A stretch of 64,000 nucleotides of DNA. Source: Pyrococcus sp. ST04. Its GTDB lineage: Archaea > Methanobacteriota_B > Thermococci > Thermococcales > Thermococcaceae. The DNA lies in the NCBI RefSeq assembly GCF_000263735.1, contig NC_017946.1:1591348-1655347 (forward strand). The letters run 5' to 3'. How positions within the stretch are numbered: the first letter of the stretch is position 1; each line of letters starts with the position of its first letter. Under the pieces are notes generated by a model, which saw nothing but the letters and a program-made list of their open reading frames with translations, was not told the DNA's origin and ran no database searches. Position numbers and translations under genes: made by a program. This document shows positions 19,510 through 28,126 of this stretch, piece by piece.

Positions 19510-20327
19510 CTTCTTGCCACCTCCACAGCGTATTCAACAAGCTTCCTCGCTATATCAACTCCAGTAACCCTAGCAGCGTTTTTGAATTCCATATTTGGAT
19601 TAACTTCATTGACAAGAAGCCCATTAGGGCCCTCAAATATGTCAATAGCCAATGCTCCTTCCCCAAAAGCCTCCCATGCCTTTATTGATAACTCAGCAAC
19701 TTCTTCGTCTTGGCAGGGTTCGGCTCTTCCTCCCCTAGCTGTATTCGTGATCCAATGATTTGAATACCTATATATCGCGGTTACAAATTCTCCACCAATC
19801 ACGTAACTTCTGATGTCTCTTCCAGGCTTCTCAACAAACTCCTGAATATAGTGGATATTATAGAGGGGATTCTTCATCCACTTTCTATGCTCAAGCACGC
19901 TTTCGAGAGAGTCCTCGTCGTTAATCTTTGCCAGCAATCTGCCCCAGCTTCCAAAAATGGGCTTTGAAACTAGCGGAAATCCAATGCTCTCAGCAACTTT
20001 TTTGGCCGCGTTTTCGCTAACAGCGGCCCCCCACCTAGGGACAGGAACTTTCTTAGAGAGTTTTAAGGTTGCCAACAACTTGTCTCCTGCCTCAAACATT
20101 AAATTGAAGGAGTTTACGGTCGGTATTCCCTCTTCTTCAAACAACTTTGCTAAGTACATCCCCTTGAAGTGGCTAACATTCCTTATTATAACCACATCAA
20201 CGTCATATTTGCGTGGAAACGTTAAATCATCCTCGTGCAACATTACAACTTCTCCAAACTCACCTGCCCGTTCTTTAATCATCAATTCCTCCTTTCTCAC
20301 AATGCTATATGTTATGCCTATTTTCAT
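19506..20327 (-). CDS. lysX: LysW-aminoadipate (glutamate) ligase, ATP-grasp
   Basis: RimK-like ATP-grasp enzyme that couples the alpha-amino group of aminoadipate to the C-terminal Glu of LysW. 273 residues; VNEVNPNMEFKNAARVTG near residue 238 is the metal-binding and substrate-specificity region. ATG preceded by GGAGGTTAACC. In Thermococcus kodakarensis the orthologous pathway was reported to serve both lysine and ornithine, so dual specificity is plausible here; no separate argX is in this window. Confidence 0.93.
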   Translation of the reverse strand: MKIGITYSIVRKEELMIKERAGEFGEVVMLHEDDLTFPRKYDVDVVIIRNVSHFKGMYLAKLFEEEGIPTVNSFNLMFEAGDKLLATLKLSKKVPVPRWGAAVSENAAKKVAESIGFPLVSKPIFGSWGRLLAKINDEDSLESVLEHRKWMKNPLYNIHYIQEFVEKPGRDIRSYVIGGEFVTAIYRYSNHWITNTARGGRAEPCQDEEVAELSIKAWEAFGEGALAIDIFEGPNGLLVNEVNPNMEFKNAARVTGVDIARKLVEYAVEVARR

Positions 20328-20362
20328 TGGTTAACCTCCAAAAAATTGAAAGATTTAGGGGC

Positions 20363-20530
20363 TTACTCGCCCCAATCCTCCTCTACCTCTGGAATCTCTT
20401 CAAGTGTCAGGGGGTTCAAGCTGACAACCTCAAGCTCTGCCCCGCAAACTGGACACTCAACTATCTGGTGCAGTTCGACATTTTCAAGCTCAATTTCAGC
20501 CCCACATACAGGGCACTCAGCTTTTGGCAT
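20363..20530 (-). CDS. lysW: Amino-group carrier protein LysW
   Basis: A 55-residue acidic protein whose two CPVCGAE motifs (Cys 6, 9, 26, 29) bind zinc and whose C-terminus is EDWGE, the invariant tail on which the lysine intermediates are carried through an isopeptide link. A strong GGAGGTGAT site precedes the ATG. It lies 33 bases before lysX and 121 bases after the homoisocitrate dehydrogenase gene; that longer gap carries its own repeats and TATA-like sequence. Identification is secure despite the small size. Confidence 0.97.
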   Translation of the reverse strand: MPKAECPVCGAEIELENVELHQIVECPVCGAELEVVSLNPLTLEEIPEVEEDWGE

Positions 20531-20598
20531 TCAAATCACCTCCAAACCTTTACTAACGACAAGCTGTTTCAAACATTATGAGTTTGTAATGTTTTCGT

Positions 20599-20640
20599 AA
20601 TATTTGGTTGTATATTACAATATTTTGTTGCATATATAAC
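20599..20640 (-). promoter_or_regulatory. Tandem repeat in the gap before lysW
   Basis: Two adjoining imperfect copies: AATATTTGGTTGTATATTAC (20599-20618) and a 22-base version with the same opening and core, TTTTGTTGCATATATAAC at its end (20619-20640). With the neighbouring GTAATGTTTT (20587-20596) they make a very AT-rich block inside an otherwise closely spaced operon, next to a TATA-like ATATATAA. I infer an internal promoter or regulator site that would raise LysW-X-Y-Z-J-K relative to upstream genes. Confidence 0.4.
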
Positions 20641-20651
20641 ATAAGGTGTTT

Positions 20652-21692
20652 TTACTCATCCATCCTTAGAGGTATTCTCCCGAGCCTAACCTCCTCCATC
20701 CACATTTCATCCAAGTCAAGGGGATCTAAAGAGTGTATTTCAGCAATTATTCCCCGCGTAACTTCCATAGTAGTTGCAGTTCCTCCCATATCGGGAGTCA
20801 AGTTACCTTTTGCCACATAGCTCCTGACAGCATCCCAGATTCTCCTTCCATCCAGGCCAAGATAATCAAGCATCATTGCCGCACTTAGAATAGCTCCAAT
20901 TGGATTTGCGATACCCTTTCCTGCAATATCAGGTGCTGACCCATGTATAGGTTCAAACAATGCTATGTTCTCTCCATAGTTACCAGTGGGCACTATTCCT
21001 ATGCTCCCAGCATGAATCGTCGCCAAATCAGAAAGTATATCCCCAAACAAGTTTTCACTAAGTATCACACCATGATTCCAAGGATTCCTCACAAGTTTTA
21101 TTGTAAATGAATCGACTATTGCTTCCCTTACTTCGACTCCTTCTTCTCTAGCAACCTCGAAAACTATTTTCCTAAAGTACTTATCACTTGTAAGAACATT
21201 CGCCTTATGAACAAATGTTATAAATGAATTCCTGTCCTTTGCAATTCTTGCAGCAAATCTAGCTATCCTTTCGGCTCCTCTCCTTGTGATTAACCTGACA
21301 TCCACAGCCTTATCCTCATAGGCCCTACCCTGGCCAGAATACAGCCCTTCGCTGTTTTCCCTTACTATAACTATTTCCCGCCCATTTCTCAAATCTGGTA
21401 TTATCCTCAAGTTGGCATAAAGATCAAGCTCCTGTCTAAGAGTTATTATTAGGCTCTTATATCCAGGCAGGTCAAATGGGGTCGTTGTCGCCCCAAATAA
21501 CACGGCATCCATTTTTCTTATCTGTTCCAAATCCTCTTCGGTTATTGGCACACCATATCTTTTAAAGACCTCTACTCCTCCCTCAAACTCATAAAATCTT
21601 ATTTTGCTGGTAATAGAGTTAACAACTTCGATTGCAGCATTGATGACCTCAGGTCCAATTCCATCTCCCTTTATGACTGCTACTCTATACAT
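20652..21692 (-). CDS. lysB: Homoisocitrate dehydrogenase (isopropylmalate dehydrogenase family)
   Basis: Beta-decarboxylating dehydrogenase of 346 residues. [11 protein letters not shown] at 8-18; the substrate-binding Arg-rich region and [17 protein letters not shown] near 215 with metal-binding Asp residues; [20 protein letters not shown] near 265 for NAD. In this cluster it most likely oxidises homoisocitrate, but Thermococcales enzymes of the family are often broad and may also accept isocitrate or isopropylmalate. Overlaps lysU by 13 bases. Confidence 0.92.
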   Translation of the reverse strand: MYRVAVIKGDGIGPEVINAAIEVVNSITSKIRFYEFEGGVEVFKRYGVPITEEDLEQIRKMDAVLFGATTTPFDLPGYKSLIITLRQELDLYANLRIIPDLRNGREIVIVRENSEGLYSGQGRAYEDKAVDVRLITRRGAERIARFAARIAKDRNSFITFVHKANVLTSDKYFRKIVFEVAREEGVEVREAIVDSFTIKLVRNPWNHGVILSENLFGDILSDLATIHAGSIGIVPTGNYGENIALFEPIHGSAPDIAGKGIANPIGAILSAAMMLDYLGLDGRRIWDAVRSYVAKGNLTPDMGGTATTMEVTRGIIAEIHSLDPLDLDEMWMEEVRLGRIPLRMDE

Positions 21693-22171
21693 AGATCACC
21701 CCTCCTTTTCACATACTCAATTATCCCGCCTTCTTCAACGATTTTCCAGAGAAAGCCCTCTAGAGGTTTAAAGTACCTAATCTCATCTCCCTTCTTCACT
21801 TCTCCCGTTTTCCAGTTCACCTCCACTATATCCCCGTCCTTAAGCCAATCTGTATCTCCAATAAGCAGAGGAAGGCCCAAATTTATTGCATTCCTATAGA
21901 ATATCCTTCCAAATGACTTTGCAATAACTCCAGCAACACCAGCCGCTTTTAATGAGAGAGCAGCTGACTCCCTTGATGATCCAATTCCAAAATTACGACC
22001 TCCAACAACCACATCACCTGGTTTGACTTCCTTTGCGAATTCTGGCCTGGCCTCAATAAACGCTATCCTAGCGAGCTCCTGAGGATCTTTTGTAAGATTA
22101 TAGCGTCCCGGAGTTATTGCATCTGTAGAAACATTGTCTCCAAACTTCCAAACTCTCCCCCTAGTTATCAT
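21680..22171 (-). CDS. lysU: Homoaconitase small subunit
   Basis: 163-residue swivelling domain of the aconitase family (LeuD-like). [15 protein letters not shown] near residue 11 and the [11 protein letters not shown] loop (about 58) are characteristic. ATG overlaps the large-subunit stop (ATGA). Pairs with lysT to isomerise homocitrate; a LeuCD function cannot be excluded from sequence alone. Confidence 0.93.
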   Translation of the reverse strand: MITRGRVWKFGDNVSTDAITPGRYNLTKDPQELARIAFIEARPEFAKEVKPGDVVVGGRNFGIGSSRESAALSLKAAGVAGVIAKSFGRIFYRNAINLGLPLLIGDTDWLKDGDIVEVNWKTGEVKKGDEIRYFKPLEGFLWKIVEEGGIIEYVKRRGDLCIE

Positions 22172-23310
22172 AACGATCCCTCCGGGTTTGTTATCTCCCC
22201 ATATATCGCGCTGATAGCTGCAGTAACAGGACTTGCGAGGTAAATTTCAGCGTTTGGAGAGCCCATTCTTCCTCTGAAGTTTCTGTTAGTGGTGCTGAGA
22301 ATTATCTCACCATCAGCCGCAACACCCATATGTCTGCCAAGACAGGGCCCGCATCCTGGCGGGATTATAACTGCCCCCGCTTCTAAGAACACATTAACGA
22401 GGCCTTCCTCAACCATTCTTCTGTAAACGTTAACAGATGCTGGGCCAATTATTGTTCTGACACTTACCCTCTCCCCTTTAAGAATCTCAGCAGCCCTCTT
22501 TATGTGTTCAAATCTCCCATTAGTACAGGAGCCTATGAAAACCTGGTCAATCTTTGTTCCTTCAACTTGTTCAACGGGAACACCGTTTGATGGGTGGTGA
22601 GGTTTAGCAACCATTGGAGGAAGGGATGATAAATCAACTTCCAGCTCCTTTACATACCCCTCTCCATCGTATGTTTCACCAATAAGTGCCGTCTTTGCAT
22701 TTGCCTCTACACTAAAGTTCGTAAGGGTTAACCTGTCGTCAAACGAGAAGGGAACGTTGAAAAACTCAATGGCCTTATAATTCATTTCATAATCCCTAAG
22801 GGACGTTATAATATGTATCATAGCATCTGCAGCCATTACGTTGCTTGATGGCCTTCCATCAAAGATTACTGCAACACTTTCGGGAACCCTCAGCCATGTC
22901 TTTCCAAGCCCAAGGGCTACTGCAGTGTCAGTTGCGCCCATTCCAACTGCAAAAACCCCCAAAGCCCCTACTGTTGGGGTGTGTGAATCTGCACCAATAA
23001 CCACCTTTGCTCCATCTAAAAGCCCCATCTCAACAACGAGTTGATGACTTATTCCCTGTCCTTCTATCACGGGAATCCCATGAATTCTAGCAAATTCCCT
23101 TATTTCCCGTTGTAGATTTGCTACCTTAACGGTAGGAGCTGGAAATACGTGGTCAAAGAACACATAAGCCCTTGCCCTAACTTTAGTAAATGCCCTCTTA
23201 AATGCCTCAATTATCAGCGGCATTGTTCCATCATGAGCGTAAACAAGATCGACCTCCCTTATTACAGCCTCCCCAGACTTCACATTCAACAGCTCCTCAA
23301 CAAGGGTCAT
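22168..23310 (-). CDS. lysT: Homoaconitase large subunit
   Basis: 380-residue aconitase-family large subunit. The [4Fe-4S] Cys residues are in FIGSCTNGR (about 263) and [11 protein letters not shown] (about 322); [13 protein letters not shown] near 102. The start follows GGAGGTTGATGAC. The short archaeal LeuC-type length is normal. Confidence 0.94.
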   Translation of the reverse strand: MTLVEELLNVKSGEAVIREVDLVYAHDGTMPLIIEAFKRAFTKVRARAYVFFDHVFPAPTVKVANLQREIREFARIHGIPVIEGQGISHQLVVEMGLLDGAKVVIGADSHTPTVGALGVFAVGMGATDTAVALGLGKTWLRVPESVAVIFDGRPSSNVMAADAMIHIITSLRDYEMNYKAIEFFNVPFSFDDRLTLTNFSVEANAKTALIGETYDGEGYVKELEVDLSSLPPMVAKPHHPSNGVPVEQVEGTKIDQVFIGSCTNGRFEHIKRAAEILKGERVSVRTIIGPASVNVYRRMVEEGLVNVFLEAGAVIIPPGCGPCLGRHMGVAADGEIILSTTNRNFRGRMGSPNAEIYLASPVTAAISAIYGEITNPEGSL

Positions 23311-24392
23311 GTCATCAACCTCCTAGCTTCTTCAATGAGCCTTTCCCATGTAAAAGGCTCTCTCGAGCTCTTCACTTTTCTAAGAAGTTCGTCAACAATT
23401 CTATCATCTCTTATCCCAGCTTTCTCGAGGTAGTATCGTATTGTTGCTCTTCCTGCGAATCTGTCAACGTATATCGTTCTTTCTCTGCCAAAGGTTTCCG
23501 CAGGAAGGAATTCGTAAAACGTCGGGTCCTTTATTACCGCAGAAACGTGGAGACCTGCCTTGTGAGTGAACGCATTTGCCCCAACTATCGGGTAATTTGG
23601 CTGAACACTTATCCCAGTAATCCTGGTTACAAGATTGCTTAAATAGTACAGCATATCAATCCTGTACTTTCTGATTCCATAGTGATAGTAGAGAACAGTC
23701 GCAATTTGGGCCAAATCGACTATACCTGCCCTTTCTCCGAGTCCATTGACCGTTGCGTCAACTAAACTTGCCCCTGCCTCAATTCCCATCACGGCATTTG
23801 CTAGGGCCAATCCAAGGTCATTGTGACAGTGAACATTAACGGGAATCCCGAAGCTCACAACTTTCTGAACGAGTATGTAGAACTTGAGGGGGTGTGTACT
23901 TCCAGTTGTATCGGCAATGCTTACTCTATCAACTTTCAGCTCCCTAGCCAATCTAAGAGCAGCTTCTAAATTTTTCCATTCTGTGCGGGTGGTGTCCTCC
24001 GGAGTGAATCTAACTTTAAGTCCGTGGTCTTTTGCATATTCAATTGCCCGAGAAATCCTATCCAACGCCTGCTCTAGGGTAATGCCAAACCTCTTCTTTA
24101 AACAGGCCTCGGAGAGGCAGAAGAATATCCCTATCCAATCGACCTCGGACTTTAACACATGGTCTACATCACTTATTAAAGCCCTTGAATGAGCCAGCAG
24201 ATTTGCTTTCAATCCCTGATTTGAGACGAGCTTTATTCCAGCAAAGACATCTTCACTTACGGCAGGATGTCCAACTTCGATGAAATCTACTCCAAACTCA
24301 TCTAACGCTAATGCTATTTCAAGCCTCTGCTCTGGTGTGTAGTTCACTCCAGGTGTCTGCTCTCCTTCCCTTAACGTTGAGTCCAAGATCAA
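23307..24392 (-). CDS. lysS: Homocitrate synthase
   Basis: HMGL-like Claisen condensing enzyme, 361 residues, opening with [14 protein letters not shown] (catalytic Arg, metal Asp) and with [15 protein letters not shown] (about 192) supplying metal His residues. It lacks the long C-terminal LeuA regulatory domain. Context (first gene of the LysW pathway) favours homocitrate synthase over isopropylmalate synthase. TTG 24392 is the only start near the conserved N-terminus; AAGGG precedes it by a few bases, so the start is somewhat uncertain. Confidence 0.92.
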   Translation of the reverse strand: MILDSTLREGEQTPGVNYTPEQRLEIALALDEFGVDFIEVGHPAVSEDVFAGIKLVSNQGLKANLLAHSRALISDVDHVLKSEVDWIGIFFCLSEACLKKRFGITLEQALDRISRAIEYAKDHGLKVRFTPEDTTRTEWKNLEAALRLARELKVDRVSIADTTGSTHPLKFYILVQKVVSFGIPVNVHCHNDLGLALANAVMGIEAGASLVDATVNGLGERAGIVDLAQIATVLYYHYGIRKYRIDMLYYLSNLVTRITGISVQPNYPIVGANAFTHKAGLHVSAVIKDPTFYEFLPAETFGRERTIYVDRFAGRATIRYYLEKAGIRDDRIVDELLRKVKSSREPFTWERLIEEARRLMT

Positions 24393-24446
24393 TATTTCCC
24401 TTCTCTTGCTTAATACTCACCACCCCTCAGCCCTCTGGAATTACCC

Positions 24447-24564
24447 TATATAAAATTTTCGAGAAAATCTTTGTCACATCGAACAAGTTTTTATATTTTT
24501 AAAAATAATTAAAAAAATTTCGAAAAAATAAATTCAATATCTAAGAAAATTCTGTACATTCGAA
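24447..24564 (-). promoter_or_regulatory. Lysine operon promoter with repeated TTCGAA-type sites
   Basis: TATA box (plus TATATAAAA, 24447-24455) about 55-63 bases before the lysS start. Immediately upstream is the inverted repeat ATTTTC-GA-GAAAAT (24455-24468). Two further sites sit at 24518-24525 (TTTCGAAA, perfect palindrome) and 24559-24564 (TTCGAA). The region is extremely AT-rich. Spaced palindromes of this kind are typical of Lrp/AsnC-family binding regions, and LysM of this family controls lysine genes in Sulfolobus; assignment to such a regulator here is inference. Confidence 0.5.
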
Positions 24565-24602
24565 AATAATATTCCAAATAGAAAAATTAAAGTTAACAAA
24601 TG

Positions 24603-25757
24603 TCAAGATGAAATTTCTTCAGCTAATCTCTTAATACCCTCCTGAATTCTTTCCGTAGTTTCGAATGTGAAGTTCAATCTCATTTGATCACTGCGTGGAT
24701 TAACAGCATAAAATACACTACCAGGAACGTAAGCCACTCCCTTTCCAACGGCCCTTTCCAAAAGTTCATCCGTGTTAACCCCTTCCACCGTAGCCCAAAC
24801 AAACATTCCACCATCTGGTTTTGTCCATGAGACATTATCTGGCATATAATCTTCAAGCGCCTCTAGCATAGCATCCCTCTTGGGCTTGTAGTAAGACACT
24901 ATTTTTTCAATTTGCTCATCTAAGAGACCCTTTCTTAGGAAAAGGGCAGCAGCATACTGTCCAAAGGAGTTTGTACAGACATCAATTGTCTGCTTAGCAA
25001 CAAGAAACCTCTCATACAACTCTTCCGGAACAACCATCCATGCTATTCTGAATCCGGGAGTGAATATTTTGGAGAATGATCCAAGGTATATGACCCTGTC
25101 ATTAGAGTACGCCTTTATTGCTTTAACTTTCTTTCCAGAATATCTTATATCCCCATATGGATTGTCCTCGACTATATAGAAATTGTACTCCTCAGCAAGC
25201 TCAACAAGGTACTTTCTCCTCTCTTCACTCAACGTTGTACCAGTTGGATTTTGAAATGTTGGAACGGTATACAGAATCTTTGGCCTCAGAGTTTTAAGGA
25301 GAACCTCTAAATCCTCAACGAGAAGGCCATTCTCATCAACATGTATTTGAGCAAATTTCGGCTCATAAACCTGGAAGGTGTTGAGGGCAACAAAGTACGT
25401 TGGAGCTTCTACTAGGATTAAATCTCCTGGATTTATCATTGCCCTACCGACTATATCTATTCCCTGCTGAGAACCGTGAGTTATGATAACATTCTCAGCA
25501 GAAGTTTTAGCTCCCCATCTTTCCTTCATATAATCAGCTATCTCCTCTCTTAATTCTGGGATGCCTTCAGATGGCCCATATTGAAATGCTGAAGGGATTG
25601 AAGAAACTTCTTCCACTATCTCTCTAAGCTTATCCAGTGGAAATGTTTCAACACTTGGAACTCCTCCCGCAAAGGATATAACATCCCCCGAGCTTATCAA
25701 ATCGAGAACCCTTTTTAGGGCAGTTGTGTCTATGGCTTTTATCCTCTCCGAAAGCAT
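24603..25757 (-). CDS. lysN: 2-aminoadipate aminotransferase (multi-substrate, class I PLP)
   Basis: 384-residue fold-type I aminotransferase. The PLP Lys is in LGSFSKIFTPGFRIAW (about 227-242), and the opening LDLISSGDVISFAGGVPSVE is the LysN/kynurenine aminotransferase type. It would make 2-aminoadipate from 2-oxoadipate between homoisocitrate dehydrogenase and LysX. It has its own AT-rich upstream region (25758-25872) with AGGTG before ATG, so it is likely a separate transcript from the lys operon. Confidence 0.88.
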   Translation of the reverse strand: MLSERIKAIDTTALKRVLDLISSGDVISFAGGVPSVETFPLDKLREIVEEVSSIPSAFQYGPSEGIPELREEIADYMKERWGAKTSAENVIITHGSQQGIDIVGRAMINPGDLILVEAPTYFVALNTFQVYEPKFAQIHVDENGLLVEDLEVLLKTLRPKILYTVPTFQNPTGTTLSEERRKYLVELAEEYNFYIVEDNPYGDIRYSGKKVKAIKAYSNDRVIYLGSFSKIFTPGFRIAWMVVPEELYERFLVAKQTIDVCTNSFGQYAAALFLRKGLLDEQIEKIVSYYKPKRDAMLEALEDYMPDNVSWTKPDGGMFVWATVEGVNTDELLERAVGKGVAYVPGSVFYAVNPRSDQMRLNFTFETTERIQEGIKRLAEEISS

Positions 25758-25872
25758 TTTAGCACACCTAACCTCTAACCAGAAACTAAAATATTTTTAC
25801 GATTTTTCCAAACTTTTCTGAAAAAATGACCAATAAAAGCTAAAAAAGCAAAAATTTTTTAACAAAATGAAA

Positions 25873-26556
25873 TCACTCTTGAGTAGCGAGTTCTATAAGC
25901 TTCCTCATATGAATCTCAGCGGAATCAAAGACTTCAACGCTAACATCTCCTTGCTTGATTGCAAGCGGTAGTTCGGTGCATCCTAGGATAACCCCTTCAA
26001 TTCCCTTTTCCTTTGCATATTTCTCTATCAGGCTCACTATCCAGTCCTTACTCCTTAAGTCTTCAAAAGCCAATTCCTCAAATATTATCCTGTTAAGCTT
26101 TTCCTTCTCCTCATCACTGGGTACTACAACTTCAAGACCCTTATCTTTTAGGGCATTTATATAGAAATCGGCACTCATTGTAGTCTTCGTTCCAAGCAAA
26201 AGAACCTTCTTAACACCCCTACGAAGAACCTCTTCTGCAACAGCATCTATTATGCTTACCATCGGAACATTGACTTCCTTCTGAACATCATCAAAAACTA
26301 TGTGGGGGGTGTTTGCCGAAAAGGCTATTAACTCTGCCCCTGCCCTCTCCAAAGCTTTGGCAGCGTTTATCAGAATTTTCTTCCTCCCCTCCCATCCCTC
26401 AGGATTCTCAAAAAATTCCTTGAAATTTATCGAATAAATTATCAGCTCAGGATAAACATACTTCTCAAACTTTTCCCTGCTTATCTCTATGTACTTCCTG
26501 TAATAATAACAGGTCGACTCTGGTGTTGTCCCTCCAATGATTCCAATTTTCTTCAT
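25873..26556 (-). CDS. Aspartate/glutamate racemase family protein
   Basis: 227 residues from ATG 26556 (GATGG upstream; the open frame extends further but into the divergent promoter). The fold is the PLP-independent Asp/Glu racemase family: KIGIIGGTTPEST at the N-terminus and LGCTELPLAI with Cys 193. The first catalytic Cys, normally in a CNTxH motif, is replaced: the sequence reads SANTPH with Ala at position 81. One-sided activity or a different substrate is therefore likely. Divergent from the phosphatase gene. Confidence 0.8.
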   Translation of the reverse strand: MKKIGIIGGTTPESTCYYYRKYIEISREKFEKYVYPELIIYSINFKEFFENPEGWEGRKKILINAAKALERAGAELIAFSANTPHIVFDDVQKEVNVPMVSIIDAVAEEVLRRGVKKVLLLGTKTTMSADFYINALKDKGLEVVVPSDEEKEKLNRIIFEELAFEDLRSKDWIVSLIEKYAKEKGIEGVILGCTELPLAIKQGDVSVEVFDSAEIHMRKLIELATQE

Positions 26557-26629
26557 AACCATCACCATAAGAGCGTGAAAATAAAAATTTATGAGCATTT
26601 TTATGAAAGGAAATTCAGGGAGTCCCAAG

Positions 26630-27088
26630 ATGGATGTCAGGTTCATTGATGAAAGCGTTGCATTTTCAAGAATGCCATATGAAGATGAACTAGAAGAATT
26701 AGTCAAAGAATTTCAGGCATTTGTTGTTTTAGTAGAAGAGTTTGAGCTCGTTTATAATTTGGATGATCTGAGAGCAAGAGCAGACGTGCTACATGTTCCA
26801 ATCCCAGACTTCACGGCCCCAAGCTTGAAAGAGCTAACAACAATCGTCGAATGGATAGAAAGAAAAGTGAATGAAGGGAAGAAAGTTCTGATTCACTGCT
26901 ATGGCGGAAGCGGAAGAAGTGGAACAATAGCAGTCGCTTGGCTCATGTATAAGCATAGACTACCGCTAAAGGAAGCTTTAAGAAAAGTAAGAATCCTGAA
27001 GCCTAGTGCGGTTGAAACCGAAGAGCAAATGAACATTCTTATGGAATTTGAAAAGATAATAAGGGATGATGACTCTGGAGCCCCCTGA
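26630..27088 (+). CDS. Dual-specificity/tyrosine protein phosphatase
   Basis: 151 residues with the cysteine-phosphatase loop HCYGGSGRSG (Cys 90, Arg 96) and an upstream candidate general acid Asp 60 in PIPDF. Closest by memory to the small Thermococcus kodakarensis tyrosine phosphatase. An ATG at 26591 is in frame, but homology starts at MDVRFIDESVAFSR, so 26630 is preferred. The last six codons and the stop overlap a C/D guide RNA; the stop TGA is part of its D' box. Confidence 0.85.
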   Translation: MDVRFIDESVAFSRMPYEDELEELVKEFQAFVVLVEEFELVYNLDDLRARADVLHVPIPDFTAPSLKELTTIVEWIERKVNEGKKVLIHCYGGSGRSGTIAVAWLMYKHRLPLKEALRKVRILKPSAVETEEQMNILMEFEKIIRDDDSGAP

Positions 27089-27117
27089 GCTGTGATGACC
27101 AGTTCGCGGATCTGACC
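27064..27117 (+). ncRNA. Box C/D guide sRNA overlapping the phosphatase stop
   Basis: Box C ATGATGA (27066-27072), 12-base guide, D' CTGA (27085-27088), GCT, C' GTGATGA (27092-27098), 13-base guide, box D CTGA (27112-27115), with GG before C and CC after D able to pair. All four boxes are perfect and the spacing is that of archaeal sRNAs. It would direct 2'-O-methylation at the bases paired five positions upstream of D and D'. It overlaps the 3' end of the phosphatase gene on the same strand. Targets not determined. Confidence 0.85.
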
Positions 27118-27140
27118 GGTGAATCCTCATCTTCCGAAAA

Positions 27141-27150
27141 GTTTTTAAGT
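27141..27150 (+). promoter_or_regulatory. TATA box of the 5S rRNA gene
   Basis: GTTTTTAAGT is centred about 26 bases before the 5' end of the 5S rRNA, the expected archaeal distance. It likely drives 5S and tRNA-Asp together. Confidence 0.6.
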
Positions 27151-27171
27151 TGGGGTTGGGGAGGTTATTTC

Positions 27172-27297
27172 GGCACGGCGGCCATAGCGGGGGGGCTACA
27201 CCCGGTCTCATTTCGAACCCGGAAGTTAAGCCCCCCAGCGATCCCGGTTGTACTGCCCTCCGAGAGGGGGCGGGAAGCCGGGGACGCCGCCGGCCAC
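27172..27297 (+). rRNA. 5S ribosomal RNA
   Basis: About 125 bases with the archaeal 5S core GAACCCGGAAGTTAAGC (27215-27231) and terminal helix formed by CGGCGG near the 5' end and CCGCCG near the 3' end. No 16S or 23S gene is nearby; an isolated 5S followed by tRNA-Asp is the known Thermococcales arrangement. Ends are estimated from the terminal helix. Confidence 0.95.
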
Positions 27298-27303
27298 TAA
27301 AGC

Positions 27304-27381
27304 GCCCGGGTGGTGTAGCCCGGCCTATCATGCGGGACTGTCACTCCCGCGACCCGGGTTCAAATCCCGGCCCGGGCGCCA
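27304..27381 (+). tRNA. tRNA-Asp (GTC)
   Basis: Acceptor GCCCGGG (27304-27310) pairs with CCCGGGC (27371-27377); anticodon stem CGGGA/TCCCG encloses CTGTCAC with anticodon GTC; T-loop GGTTCAAATCC. The CCA end is encoded (27379-27381). No intron. Six bases after the 5S gene, so co-transcribed. Confidence 0.97.
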
Positions 27382-27403
27382 GAATTCTCCCATTAATTAT
27401 CTC

Positions 27404-28006
27404 ATGGCGGTCCACTATATGGATCTTAGGATAGAGACTTCTCCAGAGGTTTACGAACCTGCCGAGGATACGTTTCTTATTGCAAGAGCTCTAGCAAAGG
27501 AGGTCAGAAAACATGACATAGTCTTAGACATGGGTACAGGAACTGGAATTCTAGCACTAATAGCGGCAAGAAAAGCTAGGTTTTGCATAGGAGTTGATAT
27601 AAACAGAAAAGCACTCGAGCTTGCGTGGAAAAATGCAAAGCTAAACAACGTTAGGAATGTCATGTTTGTATTTAGTGACCTGTTCTCAAATATAAAAGGA
27701 AGCTTTGACCTTATAGTATTTAATCCCCCATATCTTCCAGGAGATGAAGAAGAGATAAAAGAGGACATAGATAGGGCTTTGATAGGCGGAAAGGGTGGTG
27801 GGGAGATAATTCAAAAGTTTCTACAAGAGGTCAAAGGTTATCTTGAGCCTGGAGGGAGGGTGCTACTTGTCTATAGCTCCCTAACAAAGCCAGATCCAGA
27901 AAAGCTATTCAGAACTAAAGGATTTAAAACTGAGATCATTGATTCTGAAAAGCTATTTTTTGAAGAGCTTTATGTCATGAGAGCTGAACTCTCTTCACAT
28001 TGGTAA
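27404..28006 (+). CDS. HemK/Mtq2-type N5-glutamine or N6-adenine methyltransferase
   Basis: 200 residues from ATG 27404; ATG 27419 is an alternative with GGCGGT before it. A longer open frame runs back through the tRNA and 5S gene and is not real. SAM motif DMGTGTGILALIAA and the NPPY catalytic motif (IVFNPPYLPG) are clear. Archaeal Mtq2, with Trm112, methylates the GGQ glutamine of release factor aRF1; that role is a reasonable inference here. Confidence 0.85.
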   Translation: MAVHYMDLRIETSPEVYEPAEDTFLIARALAKEVRKHDIVLDMGTGTGILALIAARKARFCIGVDINRKALELAWKNAKLNNVRNVMFVFSDLFSNIKGSFDLIVFNPPYLPGDEEEIKEDIDRALIGGKGGGEIIQKFLQEVKGYLEPGGRVLLVYSSLTKPDPEKLFRTKGFKTEIIDSEKLFFEELYVMRAELSSHW

Positions 28007-28106
28007 TGAGTTTAACTTTTGGCCTTTCTTTTTCTTCCTCATTCCATTGTTCAAACGAAATCTCAATTCTTCTGAATTTCTCTATCATAGGCTCTGGTCT
28101 AAGCAT
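27975..28106 (-). CDS. Small charged protein, 43 residues
   Basis: An open frame ATG to TGA encoding a Glu/Lys/Arg-rich protein starting MLRPEPMIEKFRRIEI. It fills the 120-base gap between the methyltransferase and the DUF434 gene and overlaps the end of the methyltransferase convergently. Codon use (AGA, GAG, ATA) and composition look like a real hyperthermophile protein. The ribosome site is weak (GAAGGC), but it could be translated as the second gene after DUF434, 18 bases downstream. No family recognised. Confidence 0.45.
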   Translation of the reverse strand: MLRPEPMIEKFRRIEISFEQWNEEEKERPKVKLITNVKRVQLS

Positions 28107-28126
28107 GCCTTCGACTATTCCCTTAC

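Noticed and set aside
26978-27331. 117-codon minus-strand frame over the sRNA and 5S gene
   Set aside because: Arg/Pro/Gly-rich translation of structured RNA genes; no homology or start signal.
27248-27403. Upstream extension of the methyltransferase frame
   Set aside because: It runs through the 5S rRNA and tRNA-Asp genes; homology begins after 27404.
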